Origin: Patella vulgata
Lineage: Eukaryota; Mollusca; Gastropoda; Patellidae
DNA length: 64,000 nucleotides
Assembly (NCBI RefSeq): GCF_932274485.2
Contig: NC_065882.2
Location: 14,925,390-14,989,389 of the forward strand
Direction: 5' to 3'
Position 1 is the first letter of the stretch; every line of letters starts with the position of its first letter. Of this stretch, positions 56,730 through 64,000 are shown piece after piece. The translations under genes and the position numbers were made by a program. The notes beneath the pieces were generated by a model. That model was not told the origin of the DNA, searched no databases, and saw only the letters and a program-made list of their open reading frames with translations.

Positions 56730-57081
56730 AGACGTCCTACTGTTCTGCTCCTAACCTGGGCTAATGAAGACGGGCATACGCCATACAGTGTGCTATGAGG
56801 GAAATTTTGCCCGGACAGCGGCACTACGGCCTACTCTTATATCGAATTCCAACTGCCAAGGGATCTTTTACGTGCACGCCAATGTGTACACGGGACCTCG
56901 GTTTTTCGTCCCATCCGAACGACTAGACAGCTTTCCTTGTCAGCCCCTCCGTCCTGCATCACTGACAAGGGAGAACCAAGCCGGAAAATCTGGATGAACT
57001 TTCTCGGCCAATGCAGGGATCGAACACCCGACCTCCAGGCTAGCGAGCTAGCGTCTTACCCACTTAGCCACGTGATCCCCG
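56730..57081 (-). mobile_element. SINE-B, nearly full length
   Basis: ACGTCCTACTGTTCTGCTCC at the left (tail lost) through the head TTACCCACTTAGCCACGTGA. It is close to the consensus, so fairly young. Confidence 0.88.
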
Positions 57082-57084
57082 ATC

Positions 57085-58500
57085 TACCATAAGCCATGAT
57101 CTCGAACAGACATTGAAAGTAATACATTTTTATTCAGTCTGCTTACACTGATATGTTTACAGACGCTCCTGGCTTATGATAGACTATTTGTGGGAAATAT
57201 AAAACTAATATTTTGTACACGGTAAACAGTCTATTTGCTGATTACACCATTTTGCCTATACCGTTCTTTAAGGACTTCGAGTTTTGTCTAATGGTTTGGA
57301 TTGTTCGTACTTGGTTTTATTTTATTAAAGTCACTGACGCCTGTTGGTGGTCATTTTGTTGCTGGTTTGTAAATCGTCGTTTTGCATCTGTAGCTTGAAG
57401 ATAAAGATTGGCGGGCCTATAATTTGATTGTGACAAAAAAAGCTCTACTATACTCGACAACAAAATTCCTTTTAGTACGAGTCTTATCTGATCAGGTTGG
57501 TTAACAATGCTAAGATAAGGTATTGAAAACATGTCACAGGTTAATATTAATCTAAATATGGTTCATATGACTGCTTGAACAATGGTGCAATGCTTTAAGT
57601 AAGACAGAATAGACCCCCCCCCCCCAATACTGTCCCTTTTCTGACTTAATAAACACACAAAATCCATTACATATAGACCGACCAATACTTCAAAAGGGGC
57701 TTTAGTGGTCCTTGGGTAAAGTGGTCATTTTAACCACTGACCAGGAGTTCTTTAAAAATAATAGATTTGGTTGGGGTAGGGTTAGCTTATTGGTTCTTGT
57801 TCTTTCATGCTGAAAAAAGTTAAAAACAATTTACTACCATCTAAAAGATTAATGGATGACCAGTACATATTTTTGTCCCAAACTTCTAAATTTGCATATA
57901 TGATAGTAATGTTTATAGTTGCTATGGAAATCACAAATAAATATTATATCCCATTTTGAAGATCGCCCAAGAACCGGTTCTATATTGTTGATAAAATTAC
58001 CCTTCCAACCATACCAAATAACCCTAATGGACTTAAACAGCTAGCCTATTAGGAGGTATCATAATTCATCTGTGTAAAACAAAGCACCGTTGTTAGTTGT
58101 TTTTTTTTTTTGCAACGAATCCATTGTTGATGAACCCGGTGTATCTTAATAATATTAAAGAATAAAATACAACCAACACACGGTTAATAATTTATTCGTT
58201 TAACTATATCTACGCCGTGTTTGCAGTATTATCCATGGGCGAAGCTGATGTGGCGCTACGGCGATGTCTAACAAACCGTCGGCATGGTTATTTTGCATAA
58301 AGTCGTTTTTAGAGACCGTAACGGTCTAAAATCTAAAAGCGCCTTACGTCGCCTTGCGAAACGAGAGTTAAGGGATTAAAACGCGGGGCAGATTTCATAA
58401 CTGAAGTATTACTTTAACAAGAGCATCGCTAATTGTATAACGTTGCAATCAATATACGTCGTGCACCAACATCAATAGTTGCCGTCCTTAGGTATAAGGA
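57085..58500. other. no gene recognised
   Basis: Intergenic DNA between the M13 and lectin genes. Only short open frames and a C-run near 57616. Confidence 0.5.
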
Positions 58501-58502
58501 AA

Positions 58503-59245
58503 CACTATACCAAGTTCCAAGATTAGATAATTCATTCAGAATTGTGGCCTTCGGGCGCTAAAGGTAAAAACTGGGAGCGGCTCTGCCCCTGGGGATCGGG
58601 GCATTCACCTAAATCACCAGTTGACGCCCTTAAGAATTGCGGACTGTAAGTGACACACAGACACACAAAAAATTGGCGTGGCTCTGCCCCTGGTGGTTGG
58701 GCATTCACCACCAACAATAGGGATGTTCCTTAGGATATAAGGAATAATTATGCAAAATGTCAAGTTGAAACGTTAAGATATGCGGCCTGTAGATGACACA
58801 AATAAATACAAGAAATGGACGTGGCTCTGCCACTTGGGGTCGGGCATGCACCAAAAACAATAGGGATCATTCTTAGGGTATAAGGAATTCATATGAAAAT
58901 TTTTCAAGACGATCGATCAGGAATTGTGACCTGTAGGCGACACACAAAAAGAAAATGGGCGTGGCTCTGTCCGTGGGGTTGGGCATGCACCCCAAACGAT
59001 AGGGATGTTCCTTAGGGTACAAAGAATAAGTATACAAACTTTCAAGATGATACGTTAAGAAATGCGGCCAGTAGACGACAAACAAATACAAGAAATGGGC
59101 GTGGATCTGCCTCTGGGGGTCGGACATGCACCAAAAACAATAGGGATCATCATTAGGGTATAAGAAATAAGTATGTAAAGTTTCAAGATGATCACTTTAG
59201 AATTGTGGCCTGTAGGCGACACACAGAGACAGGGGCGACGGCAAT
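58503..59245. repeat. satellite-like array, about 141-bp unit
   Basis: GGGCGTGGCTCTGCCCCTGG and CGGGCATGCACC recur near 58573, 58675, 58818, 58958 and 59098, with AATAGGGATSATTCTTAGGG between. About 4.7 units, the first shortened. Minus-strand frames across it are incidental. Confidence 0.9.
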
Positions 59246-59281
59246 ATACGTCCACATTATGGACGTATAAAAACTAAATAC

Positions 59282-60212
59282 AACTCGCTCATGCCCTCGT
59301 CAGACCGGGTGGCGTCCTTACTGCGGTGCTGCGACCGTACGGCGACCAGAAAGTGAACACAACACGAGAAAATGTCTCAAAAAATTACAAACTTGAAAAA
59401 AGTCGCGTTCCTTCCGCGACCTGTGCGATTATACCGCTTTCTCACTGTGTGCTCGTCACGACCTTCCTACGCTTATGGCGTTTCTATTGACATGGCAACG
59501 GCGATCATCGGCGAACCCGCGGCGCTCTAACCACGCTCATGGGGTTCTTACCACACGTGCGTTTCTACCATGTGATCACGGTGACTATATAAGCTGGTAA
59601 ATTTTTTGAAATTTCATGATGACGACATACACACTGACGTATGACTTTTGAATCGCCTGTGGTTTTTTTTTTACAGCAAGTCGTATATGGAAATCATAGG
59701 AGAGTAATGCAAGCTTAGCAACCGCGCCTTTGTCGTATTAAGAACTTCATAAACGCAGTGGGAACCCCATAAGATCGCCATAGGCGCACTGGGAGCGCCA
59801 TGAAGATGTGGTAAAATCATCGTAACGCTTGGTGGGGTCGTGGCAGCCACGCGAGAGTCGTGGTGAAGACGCCATGAAGTCGCGGATGCAAATGTTACAT
59901 TGTCACAGCGTCTTTGCCACGTGTGTACTGCGTGTGTACTGCGTTCATGGAGATGTTACAACGCTTGTCTCGGTTCCCTCGCGATCCCACCACATTCTCA
60001 CAGCATTCCCGGTCAGATCGCAGAACCTCGGCGTTTGTTGTGAACATGTTTAAAACAAACGCCGCAACTCAGCGATAAGTATTGGCGACCATGGAGACCA
60101 CGGCACGATATCTGGCGTTTACACCATTCTTATGGCGATCTTGAAACCATTTTCCGTCGCCGTAGCAGCGCAGTAAGGACGCCATCCCTGTCGGACGGGG
60201 GTATCAGTGAGT
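59282..60212. mobile_element. long-TIR element of about 930 bp
   Basis: Left AACTCGCTCATGCCC...GGTGGCGTCCTTACTGCGGT; right, read inward, AACTCACTGATACCC...GGATGGCGTCCTTACTGCGC. The inverted ends extend about 65 bp. The GC-rich interior repeats ATGGCG/CGCCAT blocks in both orientations and has no transposase. No clear target duplication. Confidence 0.78.
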
Positions 60213-60375
60213 TTTTTTTCAAAGCTAGCCTTACATTGTTGCTAATGGGCTTATGAAGAGAACGGCTGGCCCTGTCCATGTATATGATTAGGATCGAAAA
60301 ACGACGATAAAATATGTGTATTAACAGACACACCTACTAAATTAGAATTAGTTATTTTAAAAGGAAGGTAATAAC

Positions 60376-60996
60376 ATGAACTTGGATAAAAATCATATTA
60401 CTGATCGATCGATAATTCTTGAATCGAAGTTTGTCTCGTCGAAGTGGCACGACACGGGGAGAACGCTAGATCGAAGACGGTCTAGCACAAATGACGTCAT
60501 GTGTGGATTGTGGGTTAGGGTAAGTTTTAGGGCTAGGTTAAGGGTTAGGGTTAGCGCTAGCCCTGTTTACATCTCGAGACCACGACGAAATCTGCATCCC
60601 TGCGTTCTCCACGACACGGAGACATCCATTTTGAAAATGAAGTCAAACTTTCAGCCAATCAGACGCCGAATAAAAAATTCGCGAGCTGCTTACATTCCAG
60701 GAATTCACAGAGCTCCAATCAAATCACTGGAGCTTCGATTTATATCGCAATTCAAAACACCATATGACATTACCTGGTTGTGCAATCCATTTATAGAATT
60801 GGCGGAAGGAGCTTCGTCTGGATCACACGAGTTTCTTTTTGTTGCTACTTTTGGTTCAAAATATCACACATCAACAGTGTGTCCTGTTATCAATGGAAAA
60901 TTTATTTGCTATATTTTGTATACTTGCCTTTGTGGAGAGCAGGGGTGTCCTGTACCGCAAGGTGTATTTAGATGGTTCTGTCATTATGGATTATAG
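60376..60996 (+). other. long open frame of doubtful meaning
   Basis: 206 codons without a stop upstream of and overlapping the lectin exon in another frame. It reads through the TTAGGG-type repeat (RVRVSFRARLRVRVS) and has no domain. Probably fortuitous, helped by the GC-richer repeat. Confidence 0.1.
60505..60575 (+). repeat. partial TTAGGG-type dispersed repeat
   Basis: GGTTAAGGGTTAGGGTTAGC then CCCTGTTTACATCTCGAGAC, related to the copies at 36533 and 55455. Confidence 0.6.
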
Positions 60997-63900
60997 TTTT
61001 TCTCTAAATGGCGTTTCCCTCAACCGCTGTGGAATGCTGTGTACTTCGACTCCTGGGTGTAAATTGTTTCACTTTGATTCCAAATCCTGTTATTTCCTAA
61101 ATTCTCCAGCTGCGTCTTCACTAAATATTACAACATTTTATGGACCCGACAACTGGGCAGGTAAGAGCTACTCTTAATTGGGATAAATCTGTCTGGACGA
61201 TTTAGGTATTCGTGTCATCATATAAATTGGCTTCTATTCAATCGGATTAAAAACAGGACTACAAATAAATTCTCGCGGAAGACAAAATGGCGGCGGGCAT
61301 ATTACATAGCGAGTAGCATAGATCGATAAAATTTCAATTCAATTGTAAATATTGAAAGGAATTGAACTATTATTGGACTGATATTTCTATTGTAGATTCT
61401 ATAGCGCCCAATTTACACTCAGCCTTTAACGGAAAAGCATAAGGATAGTGTGGCTAGTGGTTTAACGCGTGCGCGTGAAACCAAAAGGTCTGACATTGAG
61501 TCAAGACGCGTGGTTTCGATTCCTCGCTTGTATGTGACAAGGAGCAGGGTCTAGCCTCTCCAGCCTCGTGGGTTTTGTCCGTGTCCTCCGACTGCTAAAG
61601 ATCCCTACGCGCAAGCGAAGTATTGAAATAAAATTGAACCATATGTTAGTTCCGAAATCACCGAGTTTGTGTCGAATGGGCGTTAAAACGGCTCTCTCCT
61701 TTGTTCGTGTAATTTTCTTATAGGGCTTCATTGAATGTAACTATTATTTTTATTTTCTACAATAAATATAGAAATCTGTGATATTGAAGGATATCCTTTA
61801 TTTGGTGGAAAGTTTTGTATGAGATTTTTCAATGTTTGGAAAAACTGGGGAGATGCGCGGGCCAAGTGTATACAACAAGGGGGCCAACTCCTCACTATGA
61901 AGTCAGACGATTACTTTCTAAAAAAGGAGGTGTTAACGAAAACAGATGGAGGTTAGTATGTTTCCATAGGTACGGGATCATTAGATTACCCACTATGCCG
62001 GAATTAATGACCCCACAAGCATATTTTATGGTGTGTACTTTACTGCTGCTATCTGATCGATGGGCAATCTGATTAAAATACAGATCTATATTTCGTTTTT
62101 TTTTATACTTTCGATGACCTACACTACATGAACATCTGACCAGTTGTACTGGGAGGTCGCGTCAGGGGTTGTACACGCGGCTTTTGACCCTATGACGCCA
62201 GACATTGATTAATCAATCAGCGTTGACGTTTCTAGTGGTTTAAGCACAGTTCCATGCCGAGGACGCCAAGAACTCGCCGTAACAAACCGTTTCATTGGCT
62301 AATTCCTCACATCAACTAAAACGCCTGTTATATAACAGGATTTTGAACTATAAATAAAGACACGAAATAGGATCTGTGTTTTAATCAGATTGGCCGATGG
62401 GTTCATTGTGTGGAATACAGTGTATCGAGAACGTTTGATAGTTGTCCAAGCCCAACCATAATTATTTTGTTGTAAAAAACACCAACAGAGAGTGTCGGAT
62501 TTACACATATGGAAAGGTGGGCTAATTAGTGAAAGAATTCAGACCAAAACCAAACCTCAATATAAGTACCCGGCACAGGCTTCATCATGCACAAATTCGG
62601 GCCTTGTCGGACGAAAATCCGTCTTGCGCCTGTCATTTTGTACTGCGCCGATTTGTTTTTATATCAGGTTTTTTGTTGATATTTTTAGAACGTGGGGCTT
62701 AAAGTTGACAAAGTCCGTTTTCCATGTGCACGTTACGCCGTACATGTAATACGGACCTCAGTCAGGTATTGGTTCATTGTGTCAGGTATTAACAAAAAAA
62801 TATAACGAGGGAGTCTAAAAGGGCATTTTACAGTTCCCGACTCCGACCCACTATATCATTCCGTTTGTTTTCACCGACACTCATTAGTTTGTTCCCTTTT
62901 TGATCTATTAACCTTACAAATTTGGCAACAAAATGGCGATTATTTGTGGTAGTTGGTCCGTTATATATGGGGCTCTGGGTACAAATAATACCGTTATTAC
63001 CTGACCTGATATAGACCCATACCACGCAGGGCCTATTTTAACGTGCCTACAGGCACGGGTGTGCCTCTGGATAAAAAAATCCGTGCTTTGAAAAAATGTT
63101 ATGTAGCCTTGTGAATCCGTGCTTTGAAAAAATGTTATGTAGCCTTGTGAATCCGAGATGATTGTATGGGGAAACTGAGCTATCATAATGATCATCGACC
63201 ACTTTCAATTTCTTTTTCAAAAGTTTTCTATTGTTGACGTATTCCCACAACCACCTAAAGCACGACAATGACATGGCAGAACATCGTCGGGTGCAGGTGA
63301 AGGTTCGTTCAATCTGATTAAATACAGATCTATATTTCGTTTCGTTTTTTTTATACTTTCGATGGTCTACACTACATGGGGATCTGACCGGCTGTAGCGA
63401 TAGGTCGCGTCAGAGGTCACACGAGCGTCTTTTGACCCTATGACGTCAGAAATTTGATTAACCAATCATCCTTGATGTTACTAGTGGATTACACACAGTT
63501 CCGGGCAAAACACACAGACCGTGTCATTGGCCAATTCCTCACACCATTCAGATTACGTCAATGATAACAACTCTTCCAGATCCTAGTGTAGTAAAGACAA
63601 GTAAAACGAAATTTTGAACTATAAAAACGAAACGAAATAGGATCTGTGTTTTAGTCAGATTGGTTCGTTTGCCTTTGTATCGACTTTGAATGTTTCTTTG
63701 GGCTGCTGATGAGAAGCACCAAGTCCAAAGCATCGGAAACCGTGCTTCGCCAATAAACCCTTTAAATAGGCTCTGGTACCATGTACATAATTTACGGGCT
63801 GAAAAACAATGTTTTTACTATTTTATAGAACTGTTTCTATCTGTAATTTAGGGAATCAATATTGGATGGACGGTAATGATCTGCATACAGAAGGTGTCTG

Positions 63901-64000
63901 GAAGTGGAGTGATGGATCGAAAATAGAGATCAACCAATGGTTACCCAATGAACCCGATAACAAAAACAATGTTGAACACTGTATTTATTTTAACAGTGCT
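60893..64000 (+). CDS. secreted PAN/apple plus C-type lectin protein, 3' end outside window
   Basis: Exons 60893-61160, 61772-61951 and 63852 onward join in phase through donors GTAAGA and GTTAGT and acceptors AAATATAG and TAATTTAG. Residues 1-17 (MENLFAIFCILAFVESR) form a signal peptide. Residues about 18-80 look like a PAN/apple module (SLNRCGMLCTSTPGCKLFHF, then CYFLN). From about residue 92 a C-type lectin domain starts (GGKFCMRFFNVWKNWGDARA, KCIQQGGQLLTMKSD) and continues in exon 3 with YWMDGNDLH, WKWSDGS, NQWLPNEPDN and EHC. NEPDN occupies the place of the EPN/QPD sugar-specificity loop. The rest of the domain (WND region, last cysteines) is beyond the edge. Likely an extracellular recognition protein, as is common in mollusc immunity, but the ligand is unknown. 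Introns hold SINE-A and two family F MITEs. Confidence 0.9.
61447..61690 (+). mobile_element. SINE-A, diverged
   Basis: GTGTGGCTAGTGGTTTAACG, GGTTTCGATTCCTCG, CGCGCAAGCGAAGTATTGAA and GGGCGTTAAAACG. Located in lectin intron 1. Confidence 0.75.
62065..62393. mobile_element. family F MITE
   Basis: CAATCTGATTAAAATACAGA at the left; CCAATCTGATTAAAACACAG read inward from the right. Flanks TCGATGGG (62057-62064) and CCGATGGG (62394-62401) may be an 8-bp target duplication. Located in lectin intron 2. Confidence 0.82.
62395..63300. other. no gene recognised (lectin intron 2)
   Basis: Contains a perfect short tandem repeat at about 63080-63150 (GTGCTTTGAAAAAATGTTAT and GTAGCCTTGTGAATCC, twice). Confidence 0.5.
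63310..63661. mobile_element. family F MITE with 8-bp target duplication
   Basis: CAATCTGATTAAATACAGAT at the left; AATCTGACTAAAACACAGAT read inward from the right. Perfect GGTTCGTT at 63302-63309 and 63662-63669. Located in lectin intron 2. Confidence 0.85.

Noticed and set aside
60376-60996. 206-residue open frame as a gene
   Set aside because: It reads through a dispersed TTAGGG-type repeat, shows no domain, and overlaps the supported lectin exon in another frame.

Overview
The window is AT-rich, intron-rich animal DNA, most likely from a mollusc and probably a gastropod. The basis is large introns with GT-AG junctions, two abundant tRNA-derived SINE families, Tc1 and LINE relics, and a PAN plus C-type lectin gene. 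No bacterial, organellar or CRISPR features are seen. The species is an inference.

Three host genes can be read through their splice sites. (1) On the minus strand, 573-7072, four consecutive coding exons of a CXXC zinc-binding protein (CZIB, formerly UPF0587/C1orf123). The tiny start exon was not found and the last exon lies beyond the left edge. (2) On the plus strand, 36410-54882, a complete M13 (neprilysin/ECE) metallopeptidase in 22 coding exons. They join in frame to a 765-residue type II membrane protein with HEITH, GENIAD and a C-terminal CKVW. (3) On the plus strand from 60893 past the right edge, a secreted protein with signal peptide, PAN/apple-like domain and C-type lectin domain.

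Everything else is mainly repeats. SINE-A ends in (CT)n and SINE-B in (CATTT)n. Their tRNA-like heads differ but both end in GGACGTTAAACCCCATTTC, so one LINE machinery may move both. Many copies have clear target-site duplications and are nested. Other repeats are a Tc1 element with TA target site, two LINE 3' relics (16.4 kb and 40.3 kb), a hAT-like element with an 8-bp duplication, several terminal-inverted-repeat families (called D, E, F here), an unclassified repeat C, foldback elements and many minisatellites. One intronic minisatellite is built from copies of the next exon's splice acceptor.

Layout: 0-7 kb CZIB exons among SINEs and a Tc1 element. 7-36 kb is a gene-poor repeat region with the LINE end at 16.4 kb and a large minisatellite at 19-20.5 kb. 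36.4-54.9 kb is the M13 gene. 55-60.5 kb holds tandem arrays and a TIR element. 60.9-64 kb is the lectin gene. The three genes show no operon-like or pathway link. No new multi-gene system was found; the most informative material is retroposition biology.
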